64,000 nucleotides of DNA from Actinomycetospora lutea (GCF_028737205.1 NZ_JAQZAL010000003.1:248001-312000); one strand, 5' to 3'. Positions 1 to 8,208 are shown, counted from the first letter of the stretch. Numbers and translations: made by a program. The notes: generated by a model not told the origin, from the sequence alone.

Positions 1-1
1 G

Positions 2-289
2 CTCAACGTCCCGGGGCTGGGCGCGACCTCCCAGTCGCCCACGCCGGCACCCGGCGCCAACACCGGCGCGGGCCCCCTCCCCGGCGGGGCTCCGGGGCAG
101 GCGCTGAGCCCGCAGCTCACGCAGGCCGTGACGGCGATGAACGACGCCCTGGACCGCCTGGCCCAGGCGCAGGCCGCCCGGGACTTCCGGGGCATCGGTG
201 ACGCCGAGGCGGCGCTGGACAGCGCGATCGCCCAGTTCCGCTCGGCCACCGGCGCCACGCCGACGACACCGGCGAACGCCGGCGGCTGA
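2..289 (+). CDS. UPF0182 family membrane protein, C-terminal fragment
   Basis: Only the last 95 residues lie in the window; the gene enters from the left edge. A Pro/Gly/Ala-rich stretch is followed by an amphipathic helix (ALSPQLTQAVTAMNDALDRL) and a short Thr/Pro/Ala tail. This matches the end of the large, multi-membrane-span UPF0182 proteins of actinobacteria (Rv3193c type), whose last part is a Pro-rich linker plus one helix. Function of the family is unknown. A 13-bp hairpin follows the stop codon. The family call rests on the tail alone, so it is a moderate inference. Confidence 0.6.
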   Translation, partial: LNVPGLGATSQSPTPAPGANTGAGPLPGGAPGQALSPQLTQAVTAMNDALDRLAQAQAARDFRGIGDAEAALDSAIAQFRSATGATPTTPANAGG

Positions 290-296
290 GGTCGCC

Positions 297-334
297 CGGC
301 ACCCACCCCCCTCCCCGGAGCGGGGTGGGTGCCG
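297..334 (+). terminator. Hairpin terminator after the UPF0182 gene
   Basis: A 13-bp perfect stem (297-309 pairs with 322-334) with a 12-base loop starts 7 bases after the stop codon. No T-tract follows, as is usual for high-GC actinobacterial terminators. It separates the protein gene from the tRNA pair. Confidence 0.65.
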
Positions 335-359
335 GTGTACCGTGGTCATCACAACGCAG

Positions 360-433
360 CGCGGGGTGGAGCAGCTCGGTAGCTCGCTGGGCTCATAACC
401 CAGAGGTCACAGGTTCGAATCCTGTCCCCGCTA
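360..433 (+). tRNA. Initiator tRNA-Met (CAU), copy 1
   Basis: A 74-base cloverleaf. The anticodon loop CTCATAA gives anticodon CAU. The anticodon stem ends in three consecutive G-C pairs (CTGGG/CCCAG) and the acceptor starts with an unpaired C1 opposite T72; both mark initiator tRNA. T-loop is TTCGAAT. A CCA end is not encoded (CTA is followed by CGA). The mature sequence is identical to the copy at 500-573. Confidence 0.95.
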
Positions 434-499
434 CGACACCGGCGTCGGAGTGCTCTCCGGCCGCCGGGATCCCCCGGCCCAGGGCGACGGGCCACCCGA

Positions 500-573
500 C
501 GCGGGGTGGAGCAGCTCGGTAGCTCGCTGGGCTCATAACCCAGAGGTCACAGGTTCGAATCCTGTCCCCGCTA
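500..573 (+). tRNA. Initiator tRNA-Met (CAU), copy 2
   Basis: Identical over all 74 bases to copy 1 and only 66 bases downstream of it; the spacer is unrelated to the sequence around copy 1. It has the same initiator marks: C1-T72 mismatch and three G-C pairs in the anticodon stem. A strong hairpin terminator follows at 583-616. The two genes are probably transcribed together. Confidence 0.95.
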
Positions 574-582
574 CGCGGCACC

Positions 583-616
583 AAGGCCCCCGACCGGTCA
601 CCCGGTCGGGGGCCTT
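583..616 (+). terminator. Terminator after the tRNA-Met pair
   Basis: A 15-bp perfect stem with a 4-base loop (583-597 pairs with 602-616), followed by TCGTCGTTC. It ends the initiator tRNA transcript. The remaining bases up to 809 hold nothing I can recognise. Confidence 0.8.
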
Positions 617-809
617 CGTCGTTCGCGGGGTTCTCGTCGTGCGGGGATGGCCCGGTGATCACGAGCACTCGGTGCGCCCCGGGCGTCGTGGCGGGACCCT
701 GAGGTGCTCCTGATCTCTCCGGGGGCTCGGCGAACCGCGCGACGCCCCCCGGCGAGGTTCGGGCGGTGGGCGCCCGTCGCCCGTCTGTGCGAGCGAAGGT
801 GCCCTTCGG

Positions 810-1187
810 TCAGCGCGGCGCGCCCGGGTCCGCGACCCCCGGCGGTGGGCGGAAGGTGCCGTCGGCTCCGGGCGTCAGGTCGTGCACCGCGACCACTGCG
901 TCGAGGGACAGCGGGCCGTACACGTGCGGGAACCACGGGCCGCGGGGGTCCTCGCCGCCGCCGGCACCGACGCCCGGTTCCCAGCGCACCGGCACGTCGA
1001 GGCGCGCGGGGTCGACCACGAGCACGACCACGTCGGACCGGCCCGCGAACAGGCGCGTCGCGGGCAGGTGGACGGTGCCGGGGTCGGAGCAGTGCACGAA
1101 GCCCACGTCGTCGAGCGACGGCGGACACCGGGCGCCCTCGGCGCGCGCCGCATCGAGCTCGGCGCGCGTGCAGAGATGGAGGATCAC
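810..1187 (-). CDS. DUF952 family protein
   Basis: A 125-residue protein starting at a GTG (VILHLCTRAEL). The family pattern is visible: an N-terminal ILHL strand, GFVHCSDPGTVHLPA near residues 29-43, and WFPHVYGPL near 85-93. DUF952 proteins are small single-domain proteins, about 110-120 residues, of unknown function; the conserved His and Cys suggest an active site, but no reaction is established. The frame stays open far upstream, but alignment with the family begins at this GTG. It lies 20 bases downstream of the GNAT gene and is probably co-transcribed with it. Confidence 0.8.
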   Translation of the reverse strand: MILHLCTRAELDAARAEGARCPPSLDDVGFVHCSDPGTVHLPATRLFAGRSDVVVLVVDPARLDVPVRWEPGVGAGGGEDPRGPWFPHVYGPLSLDAVVAVHDLTPGADGTFRPPPGVADPGAPR

Positions 1188-1207
1188 GGCGCCCAGGATC
1201 CCCGACG

Positions 1208-1765
1208 TCAGCCCGTCGGCGCGTTCACGCGGGTCGGCCGGTGGGCCTCCCAGCGCCACACCTTCACCCGGCGCGCCCCGTTCGGACCGCTCTCGTCGCG
1301 ACGGCGCGACTGCACGCGGACCAGGCCGTTGGCGGTCAGCACGCTGGCCGCGGGCGCCCGCTCGGGCAGCGTGTGGGCGACGATCGTCTGGACCGCCGGG
1401 TCGGAGAACGCGCGGGCGACCAGCGCGCGCGTCATGGCCGTCGCCCAGCCCCGGCCCTCGAAGGGCGGGAAGGTCCAGAACGCGATCTCGAGCCGCCCGT
1501 TGCGCAGGGGTCCGCTGAACCCGCAGGTGCCGACCACCTGGTGGTCCCGGGGATCGATCGCCAGGAACGTCCGCGGATGCATGACGGCCGGGATGCCGCC
1601 CGCGGGGGTGTCGCACGCGGCCGGTGCGCCGAACGAGGCGCCGTCGCCGCTCTCGCTGCGCAGCACCGCCTCCACGAGCGGCTCGACACCGACGGTGCGG
1701 AGCTCGGCCAGGCCTGGGGCTCCGGGCTCCGTCAGTCGTTCGTCGACGGGCACCAGGACGACCAC
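1208..1765 (-). CDS. GNAT family N-acetyltransferase
   Basis: A 185-residue protein with the GNAT fold signatures: the core strand (LEIAFWTFPPFEGRGWATAM, about residues 92-111) holds the acetyl-CoA pyrophosphate loop in the form EGRGWATAM, and a following region (IVAHTLPERAPAASVLTANG) is typical of the RimJ-like branch, with a helix that packs against CoA. The substrate cannot be read from sequence; small amines, antibiotics and protein N-termini are all known for this superfamily. GTG start. It precedes the DUF952 gene on the same strand. The 162 bases up to 1927 contain nothing I recognise beyond promoter space. Confidence 0.8.
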   Translation of the reverse strand: MVVLVPVDERLTEPGAPGLAELRTVGVEPLVEAVLRSESGDGASFGAPAACDTPAGGIPAVMHPRTFLAIDPRDHQVVGTCGFSGPLRNGRLEIAFWTFPPFEGRGWATAMTRALVARAFSDPAVQTIVAHTLPERAPAASVLTANGLVRVQSRRRDESGPNGARRVKVWRWEAHRPTRVNAPTG

Positions 1766-1927
1766 CGGACCTCCAGCCGTTCACATCACAACAACCGACA
1801 GCGACGCTCGACCGTAGCCAATGCGGGTGGCGGGCGGGAGCGCACCCATGGTGTCCGGCGGGGCGGCCGGGGGAGCCACCACCCGGGCCGTGGCCGGCGA
1901 CCCGGACGGATCAGGCACTCTGGAGAC

Positions 1928-2212
1928 ATGGAGCTCGCCCGCATGCTGGTGTACTACGCGCTGTTCGTGCTGTGGCTGTTCATCGTGGGCCGGCTCGTGG
2001 TCGAGATCGTCCGCAGCTTCGCGCGCGACTGGCACCCCGCGGGCGGCACCGCGGCGGGCCTCGAGGTGCTCTTCATGGTGACCGACCCGCCGGTGAAGCT
2101 GCTGCGCCGCCTCATCCCGGCCGTGCGCATCGGCAACATCAGCCTCGATCTGTCGATCATGATCCTGCTGCTGGTGACGTTCATCCTCATGCGGGTCGTC
2201 GACCCCCGCTGA
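1928..2212 (+). CDS. YggT-like small membrane protein
   Basis: A 94-residue integral membrane protein. The N-terminus forms one membrane span (LVYYALFVLWLFIVGRLVVEI), followed by the conserved YggT block with the pattern DPPVKLLRRLIP and a second hydrophobic span (DLSIMILLLVTFILM). YggT proteins in actinobacteria usually sit beside sepF and divIVA and are linked to division or osmotic shock; here the gene stands alone between a GNAT gene on the other strand and a methyltransferase, so the division link is weaker. ATG start. Length fits the family. Confidence 0.85.
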   Translation: MELARMLVYYALFVLWLFIVGRLVVEIVRSFARDWHPAGGTAAGLEVLFMVTDPPVKLLRRLIPAVRIGNISLDLSIMILLLVTFILMRVVDPR

Positions 2213-2301
2213 ATACTCACCGGACGCCTGCTGAACATCCTCGGCGGCTGCCCTCCACCCCGGACGTCCCGAGCGGGCGCCCCACCACCGGAGCTGCCAC
2301 T

Positions 2302-2913
2302 GTGTCCCCCGTGAGCCCCGTGCGCGACCTCGTCACGTTCGTCTCCTCGGCCGTCCGCTCGCCGGCCGTCATCGGCGCCGTCGCCCCCAGCGGCCGCGCG
2401 CTCTCCGACCTGCTCGCCTCGGTCGCCCCCGCCGAGGGCCGGCCCGTCGTCGTCGAGCTCGGCCCGGGTACCGGCGTCGTCAGCGTCGCCCTGCGCCGCC
2501 GCCTGCCCGAGGGCGCCCGCCACATCGCCGTCGAGATCGACCCGGGCATGGTCGAGCACCTGCGGCGGACGCGCCCGTGGCTCGAGGTCGTGCAGGGCGA
2601 CGCCGCCGACCTGCAGAAACTGCTCGCCGACGCGGGGGTCCACCAGGTCGACGCGGTCATCAGCGGCCTGCCGTGGACGCTGTTCCCGGAGTCGGCGCAG
2701 CGGGGGATCATCGACCAGGTCACCAAGGTGCTCGCCCCCGGCGCGGCGTTCACCACGTTCGCCTACAGCCACGTCACGCGCCTCCCCACCCAGCGCCGCT
2801 TCCGCGGGGTGCTCGAGGAGGCGTTCAGCGAGGTCACCGTCACGCCGACCGTGTGGCGCAACCTGCCGCCGGCGCTGGCCTACCAGTGCCGGCACCCCCG
2901 GGAGCGGGACTAA
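2302..2913 (+). CDS. Class I SAM-dependent methyltransferase (phospholipid/rRNA adenine MTase-like)
   Basis: A 203-residue protein. The SAM-binding motif I VVELGPGTGVVSVAL lies near residues 50-64, an acidic ribose-binding position in AVEIDPGMVEHLR near 80, and QGDAADL near 100. The overall pattern (no DNA-recognition part, SGLPWTLFP instead of NPPY) resembles bacterial phosphatidylethanolamine N-methyltransferase-like or KsgA-like proteins; the SGLPW motif favours the phospholipid branch. The GTG start was chosen because GGAG lies 8 bases upstream; in-frame GTGs at 2311 and 2320 are alternatives. The stop overlaps the end of the convergent hydrolase gene by 4 bases. Confidence 0.8.
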   Translation: MSPVSPVRDLVTFVSSAVRSPAVIGAVAPSGRALSDLLASVAPAEGRPVVVELGPGTGVVSVALRRRLPEGARHIAVEIDPGMVEHLRRTRPWLEVVQGDAADLQKLLADAGVHQVDAVISGLPWTLFPESAQRGIIDQVTKVLAPGAAFTTFAYSHVTRLPTQRRFRGVLEEAFSEVTVTPTVWRNLPPALAYQCRHPRERD

Positions 2914-3848
2914 CCGGTCGACCGGGCCGCCACCCGCGGCCCGATGCCCGCGACCGAGAGGTCGGCGGGCACCGTGGCGTCGCAGAAGTCGGTGAGCAGC
3001 GCCGCGAAGCGGTCGGGTTCGTCACAGTGCGGGAAGTGACCGGCGCCGCCGAAGAGCTCGAGACGCCCGTGCGGGACCAGCGCGGCCGCGCGACGCGCGT
3101 GCCCGACGGGGATCACGGGGTCGCGGTCGCCCCAGACGATCATGGTGGGCAGACCCTCGGTGAGGTAGAGCCGCTCGGTGCCGCTGACCCGCTGGCCCCC
3201 CGGCCCGATCACGGCGCGGACGGTGTCGACGAACGCGTCGAGGTGCGCCCGTTCGGTGAGCGACGCGGCGTGCCGCGCGATCTCGCGCAGCGACACCGCC
3301 TCGGCGCCCAGGGAGGGCAGCGCCGCGGCCAGGCGCAGCCCCCGGACGCCCAGGTCGAGCAGGCCCGTCGAGGCGAGCACGGGCAGCACCCACTCCGCGC
3401 CGGGCAGGGCGGCCAGGCGCAGCACCGGGCTCACCCCGCGTCCGAGGCCACCGGACGAGACCAGGACGAGCCGCGAGCACATCTCCGGGAACTGGTAGGC
3501 GAACTGCATCGCCACCCCGCCGCCCAGCGAGTGCCCGACGACGGTGACGCGCCGGTGGCCGAGCACCGCGAGCAGGTCGCGCAGCCCGTTGGCGTAGGCG
3601 CCGAGCGAGTAGTCGCCGCCGACCCCGGCCGACTCGCCGTGGCCGAGCAGCTCGGGGGCGAGCAGCAGGCGGTCGCAGCCCGAGCGCTCGAAGGCCTCGA
3701 GCACCGGCGTCCAGGTCTCGGCGCTGCCCGCGATGCCGTGCACGAGGACGACGACCTCCGGATCGTCGTCACCGACGACCTCCGGGCACGCCTCGACGTA
3801 CGACATCTGCTGGCCGTGCAGGGTGCGGGTCCGGCGCGTAGCGGTCAT
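2910..3848 (-). CDS. Alpha/beta-fold hydrolase
   Basis: A 312-residue serine hydrolase with a complete triad: nucleophile in VVGHSLGGG (about residue 106), acid in MIVWGDRDPVIP (about 242), histidine in GAGHFPHCDEP (about 271). The oxyanion motif VLVHGIAGSAETW is at 34-46. The pattern is that of C-C bond hydrolases, esterases or haloperoxidase-like enzymes used on small carbonyl substrates; the substrate cannot be told. Transcribed away from the GH3 lipoprotein gene, with 75 bases of shared promoter space. Confidence 0.85.
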   Translation of the reverse strand: MTATRRTRTLHGQQMSYVEACPEVVGDDDPEVVVLVHGIAGSAETWTPVLEAFERSGCDRLLLAPELLGHGESAGVGGDYSLGAYANGLRDLLAVLGHRRVTVVGHSLGGGVAMQFAYQFPEMCSRLVLVSSGGLGRGVSPVLRLAALPGAEWVLPVLASTGLLDLGVRGLRLAAALPSLGAEAVSLREIARHAASLTERAHLDAFVDTVRAVIGPGGQRVSGTERLYLTEGLPTMIVWGDRDPVIPVGHARRAAALVPHGRLELFGGAGHFPHCDEPDRFAALLTDFCDATVPADLSVAGIGPRVAARSTG

Positions 3849-3923
3849 CGATGATCATCCTGTCCCTCTCGGCGCCGACGGGCGTCAAGGTGCCCGGAGG
3901 CCTTCCGGCACAATCCCGACACG

Positions 3924-5117
3924 ATGTCCGGAGCCCGCCGCGCCCCCGTGCTGGTCGCCGTCCTGACCGCCGTGCTCGCCGCGTGCGGGGGGCAGCCCGC
4001 CCCACCGGCCGCGCCCGCCCCCGCGGACACGCCGAGCGCCCGCGCCGCGGCACCGAGCGCGGCGCCCGCGCCCGCCGACCCCGCCGCGGCGTGCGTCCAG
4101 CAGGCCCTGGACGGCCTCGACACCCGCGGGCGCGCCGCGCAGCTGATCATGGCCGGGGTGCCCGCCGACGGCCTGACCGGCGCCGGGCGCGCCGCGCTCG
4201 CCGCGGGGGCCGGCGGGGTGATCCTCACAGACGCCGCGGGCGGCGAGGCCTCCGCCGCCCAGGTGGCGGCGACGACGCGCGCGGTGCAGCAGGCCGCGCG
4301 CCTGCCGGTGACGGTCGCCACCGACCAGGAGGGCGGCAAGGTCCAGGACCTCAAGGGCGCCGGCTTCACGCGCATCCCGTCGGCGACCGCGCAGGGACGC
4401 GACGTCGCCGGCCTGCGCGAGGAGGCCGAGGGCTGGGGCCGCGAGATGTCGGAGGCCGGGGTGACGCTGGACCTCGCGCCGGTCGCCGACGTCGTCGACC
4501 CCGCCCTCGGCAAGGCCAACGAGCCCGTCGGCGCCCTCGACCGCGGCTTCGGCACCGACCCGCGCCGGGTCGGCCAGGCGGTCACCGCGTTCGTCGAGGG
4601 GCTGGACGCGGGCGGTGTCGACGCCACCCTCAAACACTTCCCGGGCCTGGGGCGGGTGCGCGAGAACACCGACTTCGCCGGCGCCGCCGACAGCCGCACC
4701 GGCGTCGACGACCCGGGCCTCGCGTCCTTCCGCGCCGGCATCGCCGCCGGTGCGCCCGTGGTGATGATGTCCTCGGCGGTCTACGAGCGGATCGACCCCG
4801 AGAACCGCGCCCTGTTCTCCCGCGACGTGATCACCGACCTGCTGCGCGGGCGCCTCGGGTTCACCGGCGTCGTCACCACCGACGACGTCGGCGCGGCCCG
4901 CGCGGTGGCCGACGTCCCGGTCGGGCAGCGGGCCGTGCGCTTCGTGGCGGCCGGCGGCGACCAGGTGCTGACGATCGAGCCGGGCGACGTCGAGCCGATG
5001 GTCGACGCGCTGGTCGAGGCGGCCGACGAGCCCGCGTTCGCCGCGCGCGTCACCGAGAGCGCGCGCCGCATCCTGGCCCTGAAGGCCGGGCGCGGCGTGC
5101 TGCGCTGCGCCCCGTAG
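3924..5117 (+). CDS. Glycoside hydrolase family 3 lipoprotein (LpqI/NagZ-like beta-N-acetylglucosaminidase)
   Basis: A 397-residue secreted lipoprotein. The signal peptide ends in a lipobox (LTAVLAAC, Cys21), followed by an Ala/Pro linker to about residue 55. The GH3 TIM barrel shows DQEGGKVQ (substrate loop), the NagZ-type acid/base loop KHFPGLGRVRENTD (about 235-248), and the aspartate nucleophile loop GFTGVVTTDDVGA (about 310-322). NagZ-type enzymes release GlcNAc from muropeptides during wall recycling; LpqI is the mycobacterial lipoprotein form. Only the barrel domain is present, as in NagZ. An AT-richer hexamer (ACAATC) 9 bases before the ATG suggests a leaderless start. Confidence 0.88.
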   Translation: MSGARRAPVLVAVLTAVLAACGGQPAPPAAPAPADTPSARAAAPSAAPAPADPAAACVQQALDGLDTRGRAAQLIMAGVPADGLTGAGRAALAAGAGGVILTDAAGGEASAAQVAATTRAVQQAARLPVTVATDQEGGKVQDLKGAGFTRIPSATAQGRDVAGLREEAEGWGREMSEAGVTLDLAPVADVVDPALGKANEPVGALDRGFGTDPRRVGQAVTAFVEGLDAGGVDATLKHFPGLGRVRENTDFAGAADSRTGVDDPGLASFRAGIAAGAPVVMMSSAVYERIDPENRALFSRDVITDLLRGRLGFTGVVTTDDVGAARAVADVPVGQRAVRFVAAGGDQVLTIEPGDVEPMVDALVEAADEPAFAARVTESARRILALKAGRGVLRCAP

Positions 5118-5127
5118 CACGGTCACT

Positions 5128-5162
5128 GGCTGGTATCGCTCGCCGGGCGAGCGATACCAGCC
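5128..5162 (+). terminator. Long near-perfect hairpin after the GH3 gene
   Basis: A 17-bp inverted repeat (5128-5144 and 5146-5162) with a single-base centre, 10 bases after the lipoprotein stop and 48 before the next start. It probably works as a terminator without a T-tract; a DNA-binding operator is the alternative because of its symmetry and its place upstream of the fadE pair. Confidence 0.6.
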
Positions 5163-5210
5163 GGTAACCGCTGTCGCGCAGGGACCGGGAGCATCTGCCA
5201 GAGTGGCGCC

Positions 5211-6383
5211 GTGGATCTGAGCTACACCGCGGAGGAGGAGCAGTTCCGCACCGAGCTGCGGGACTGGCTCTCGGCGAACATCCCGCCCGAGTGGGCCGAG
5301 CCCGGCTTCTGGCGCTCGCTCGACGACGCCGAGTCGTTCCGGCTGCGCCGGGAGTGGGAGGCGTCCAAGACGGCCGCCGGCTTCTCCGGCATCCAGTGGC
5401 CGACCGAGTACGGCGGCCGCGGCGGGACGCCGGGCATGAAGGCGATCTACGACGAGGAGATGGTCCGCGCCCACGCGCCGCAGACCGTCAACACCCTCGG
5501 GCTGACCTTCCTCGCGCCGACGGTCATGGCCATCGGCACCCCGGAGCAGAAGGCCGAGATCATCGGGCCGATGCTGCGCAACGAGGTGATCTGGTGCCAG
5601 GGCTTCTCCGAGCCCGGCGCCGGCTCCGACCTCGCCGCGGTGGCGACCCGCGGGGTCCGCGACGGCGACGACTACGTCGTCAACGGCCAGAAGATCTGGA
5701 CCACCAACGCCATGCACGGCGACAAGATCTTCACGATCGTGCGCACCGAGGCGGGCTCGGAGCGGCACAAGGGCCTGTCGATGATGCTGATCGACATGAA
5801 CCAGCCGGGCGTCGAGGCCCGGCCGCTCAAGCAGATGAGCGGGGCCAGCGAGTTCGGCGAGGTGTTCTTCACCGACGCCCGCGTCCCCGTCGCCGACTGC
5901 CTCGGCGAGATCGGCCAGGGCTGGCGTACCGCGATGCTGCTGCTCTCCTTCGAGCGCGGCGCCTCGGGCGTCGGCCAGTACACCGAGTTCCGCCGCCAGT
6001 ACGACGAGATCGTCGAGCAGGCCCGGCGCTTCGGGCGCTCGGACGACCCGGTGGCGCGTCAGAAGCTGGCGAACTGCCTGGTCGAGCTCGAGTGCCTGCG
6101 CTACCACGCGATGCACATCCTCACCCAGGTCGAGCAGGGCCGTGACCTGGGCTCGGAGTCGTCGATGACCAAGCTGCAGTGGTCGGAGACGTTCCAGGAC
6201 CTGTGGGAGGCCTTCGACGACGTCCTCGGCCCCGAGGCCTCGCTGGAGCGCCCCCGCCCCGACGTCGACCTCGCCCCGTTCCAGGCCCAGGCCATGTGGT
6301 CGCGGTCGGTGACCATCTGGGGCGGCTCGTCCCAGGTCCAGCGCAACATCGTCGCCGAGCGCGTGCTCGGCCTGCCGCGGTAG
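5211..6383 (+). CDS. Acyl-CoA dehydrogenase, subunit 1 of a tandem pair
   Basis: A 390-residue flavoenzyme of the acyl-CoA dehydrogenase family (alpha,beta-desaturation of an acyl-CoA, FAD as cofactor). N-terminal helix domain (MDLSYTAEEEQFRTELRDWL), the flavin-contacting strand WCQGFSEPGAGSDLA (about 128-142), the middle domain with QKIWTTNAM, and a C-terminal bundle ending in GGSSQVQRNIVAERVLGLP. A second family member starts 15 bases downstream, an arrangement known from actinobacterial steroid and side-chain degrading FadE heterotetramers; so the two may form one alpha2beta2 enzyme. Substrate unknown. GTG start, alone in giving the family N-terminus. Confidence 0.9.
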   Translation: MDLSYTAEEEQFRTELRDWLSANIPPEWAEPGFWRSLDDAESFRLRREWEASKTAAGFSGIQWPTEYGGRGGTPGMKAIYDEEMVRAHAPQTVNTLGLTFLAPTVMAIGTPEQKAEIIGPMLRNEVIWCQGFSEPGAGSDLAAVATRGVRDGDDYVVNGQKIWTTNAMHGDKIFTIVRTEAGSERHKGLSMMLIDMNQPGVEARPLKQMSGASEFGEVFFTDARVPVADCLGEIGQGWRTAMLLLSFERGASGVGQYTEFRRQYDEIVEQARRFGRSDDPVARQKLANCLVELECLRYHAMHILTQVEQGRDLGSESSMTKLQWSETFQDLWEAFDDVLGPEASLERPRPDVDLAPFQAQAMWSRSVTIWGGSSQVQRNIVAERVLGLPR

Positions 6384-6397
6384 AGGAGCCCCAGCCC

Positions 6398-7543
6398 GTG
6401 TTCTTCGCGCTGACCGACGAGCAGCAGGCGTTCGCGGAGACGGTCCGCGACTTCGTCGCCGACCGCTTCGACCTCGACGCCGTGCGTGCGGTCGTCGAGG
6501 ACCCCGACGGTGACGGCCACCCGCTGACGCTGTGGAAGGGCCTCGCCGACCAGGGCGCGCTCGCCGTCCTCGTGCCCGAGGAGCACGACGGGCTCGGCCT
6601 CGGGCTGCTCGACGCCCAGGTGATCGCCCGCGAGCTCGGGCGCGCGGTCGCTCCCGGCCCGTGGACGACGTCCGTGCTCGCGGCCGAGGCCCTGCGCCTC
6701 GCCGGGTCGCCCGAGCAGCAGGCCGCCTGGCTGCCGGCCCTGGCCGCGGGCGAGACCGTCGGCACCGTCGCGCTGCGCGGCGAGGCCGGGTCGTGGGACG
6801 GCCGCGGCATCACCGTGGACGCGTCGGGCGAGCGGCTGTCGGGCACGGCCTCGCCCGTCGACTACCCCGCGGTCGCGGGCCTGTTCGTGGTCGCCGCGAC
6901 CGACGCCGAGGGCGCCCCGGGGCTGTACCTCGTGGAGGCGGGAGACGCAGCGGAGCGGAGCTCGACCACGGGGGAGGGCGCGCAGGGCCTGGCGATCCGT
7001 GATCAGCGGACCTACGACGGCACGGCGCGCGTCGGGGCGGTCGAGCTCGCCGACACCCCGGGCGAGCTCCTCACCGGCGGCACGCTGTCGGGCGGCCGGG
7101 CCGTGGACGCGCTCATGGCGCGCGGTGCGGTGCTGACCGCGGCGGACCTCGTCGGCGGCGCCCGCGAGGCCCTCACCCGCACGATCGACTACGACCGCGA
7201 CCGCAAGCAGTTCGGCGTGCCCGTCGGGTCGTTCCAGGCCATCAAGCACACGATGGCCGACCTGCACGTCGGCGTGACGATGGCCGAGCACGCGGTGCTC
7301 TTCGCCGCCCACGCGCTCGACACCGACGACCCGGGCGCCGCCATCGCGGTGGCGGTGGCCAAGGCCAAGGCGGCCGACGCCGCGTGGGCCGCGACCGGCG
7401 CGATGATCCAGTTCTTCGGCGGCATCGGCTTCACCTGGGAGCACGAGGCGCACTTCTTCTACAAGCGCGCCCGCCGGCGGGCCCCGCTGTTCGGGTCCGC
7501 GGACGAGCACCGCGAGCGGCTCGCGGCGCTGACCATGGACTGA
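6398..7543 (+). CDS. Acyl-CoA dehydrogenase, subunit 2 of a tandem pair
   Basis: A 381-residue acyl-CoA dehydrogenase homologue, distant from its upstream partner. Start is the GTG with GAGGAG 9 bases upstream (FFALTDEQQAFAETVRDF). The C-terminal domain holds RKQFGVPVGSFQAIKH and the likely catalytic-base loop IGFTWEHEAHFFYKR, which the upstream gene lacks in this form; this fits the half-site chemistry of FadE heterotetramers. Residues AGDAAERSSTTG near 180-191 are encoded by a 28-base dispersed repeat (6940-6967) that looks inserted in frame into the middle domain loop. Confidence 0.88.
   Translation: MFFALTDEQQAFAETVRDFVADRFDLDAVRAVVEDPDGDGHPLTLWKGLADQGALAVLVPEEHDGLGLGLLDAQVIARELGRAVAPGPWTTSVLAAEALRLAGSPEQQAAWLPALAAGETVGTVALRGEAGSWDGRGITVDASGERLSGTASPVDYPAVAGLFVVAATDAEGAPGLYLVEAGDAAERSSTTGEGAQGLAIRDQRTYDGTARVGAVELADTPGELLTGGTLSGGRAVDALMARGAVLTAADLVGGAREALTRTIDYDRDRKQFGVPVGSFQAIKHTMADLHVGVTMAEHAVLFAAHALDTDDPGAAIAVAVAKAKAADAAWAATGAMIQFFGGIGFTWEHEAHFFYKRARRRAPLFGSADEHRERLAALTMD
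6940..6967 (+). repeat. Dispersed 28-base repeat B, copy in fadE
   Basis: Identical over 28 bases to 43772-43799, beginning GGGAGACGCAGCGGAGC and ending GGAGCTCGACC. Related copies lie on the other strand at 38884-38911 and 41939-41966, with a more distant one at 16098-16125. This copy sits inside a coding frame without breaking it. Confidence 0.7.
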
Positions 7544-7558
7544 ACGGGCCCCGGCGCC

Positions 7559-8155
7559 CTACCGCGACGGTGTGGGCAGCAACCGCGTCAGGGCGGACCG
7601 CGCCACCGCGTCGAGCTCCGCCACGTCCATCCCGGTCCGGCCCAGCGCCATGACCCCGAGCTGGGCGGCGAGGACCGCGCGAGCGATCCCGGCGGGATCG
7701 GCGCCGGGGTCGACGTCGCCCTCGCGCTGCGCCCGCGCGAGCGCCTCGGTGAGGATCGCGGTGATCGCGTCGTAGCTGCGGCGGGCCTCGGCGGCGACGT
7801 CCGGGGTGCTGGTGGCGAGCTCGGCGGTGCTGTTGGCCAGCAGGCAGCCCCGCCGCGCGGCGGCCCCGGTCGGGTCGCCGGCCACGCCGAGCACGAACTC
7901 GCGCACCACGTCGACCCCGCGTGGCGCGGCGTCCAGACGCTCGCGCAGCCCCCGCAGGTTCGCATCGTCGTAGTCGCGCAGCACGCGCAGGAACAGCCGG
8001 TGCTTGTCCCCGAAGGCGCCGTAGAGGCTGCCCTTGCCCAGCCCGCTCACGCGCAGCAGGTCGTCCATCGACGTCGCCGCGTAGCCCTTGTCCCAGAACT
8101 CGTCGCGGACGGCCAGGACGACGCGGTCCTCGTCGAACTCCCGGGGGCGGGGCAC
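7559..8155 (-). CDS. TetR family transcriptional regulator
   Basis: A 198-residue regulator. The N-terminal helix-turn-helix is typical of TetR: VRDEFWDKGYAATSMDDLL, VSGLGKGSLYGAFGDKHRL (about residues 16-54). The C-terminal ligand domain contains RRGCLLANSTAEL, a block shared with TetR proteins that control oxidoreductase and quinone or electrophile responses. GTG start chosen where the family N-terminus begins (VPRPREFDEDRV). It is divergent from the SDR gene at 8280; the 124-base intergenic region carries inverted repeats, so it probably represses both genes. Confidence 0.9.
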   Translation of the reverse strand: MPRPREFDEDRVVLAVRDEFWDKGYAATSMDDLLRVSGLGKGSLYGAFGDKHRLFLRVLRDYDDANLRGLRERLDAAPRGVDVVREFVLGVAGDPTGAAARRGCLLANSTAELATSTPDVAAEARRSYDAITAILTEALARAQREGDVDPGADPAGIARAVLAAQLGVMALGRTGMDVAELDAVARSALTRLLPTPSR

Positions 8156-8170
8156 ACCTCGACGGTACGA

Positions 8171-8194
8171 GTTCTGGACCCGACAGGCCAGAAC
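8171..8194. promoter_or_regulatory. Inverted repeat, candidate TetR operator
   Basis: GTTCTGG (8171-8177) and its exact complement CCAGAAC (8188-8194) form 7-base arms 10 bases apart, 16 bases upstream of the tetR start. A third copy, GTTCTGGAC, lies at 8238-8246 near the SDR start. Position between divergent genes supports an operator role; binding is inferred. Confidence 0.5.
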
Positions 8195-8208
8195 CCGTCG
8201 ACGAGATA

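Noticed and set aside
3885-6116. 743-codon minus-strand open frame
   Set aside because: It lies opposite the GH3 and acyl-CoA dehydrogenase genes, both with complete active-site motifs.
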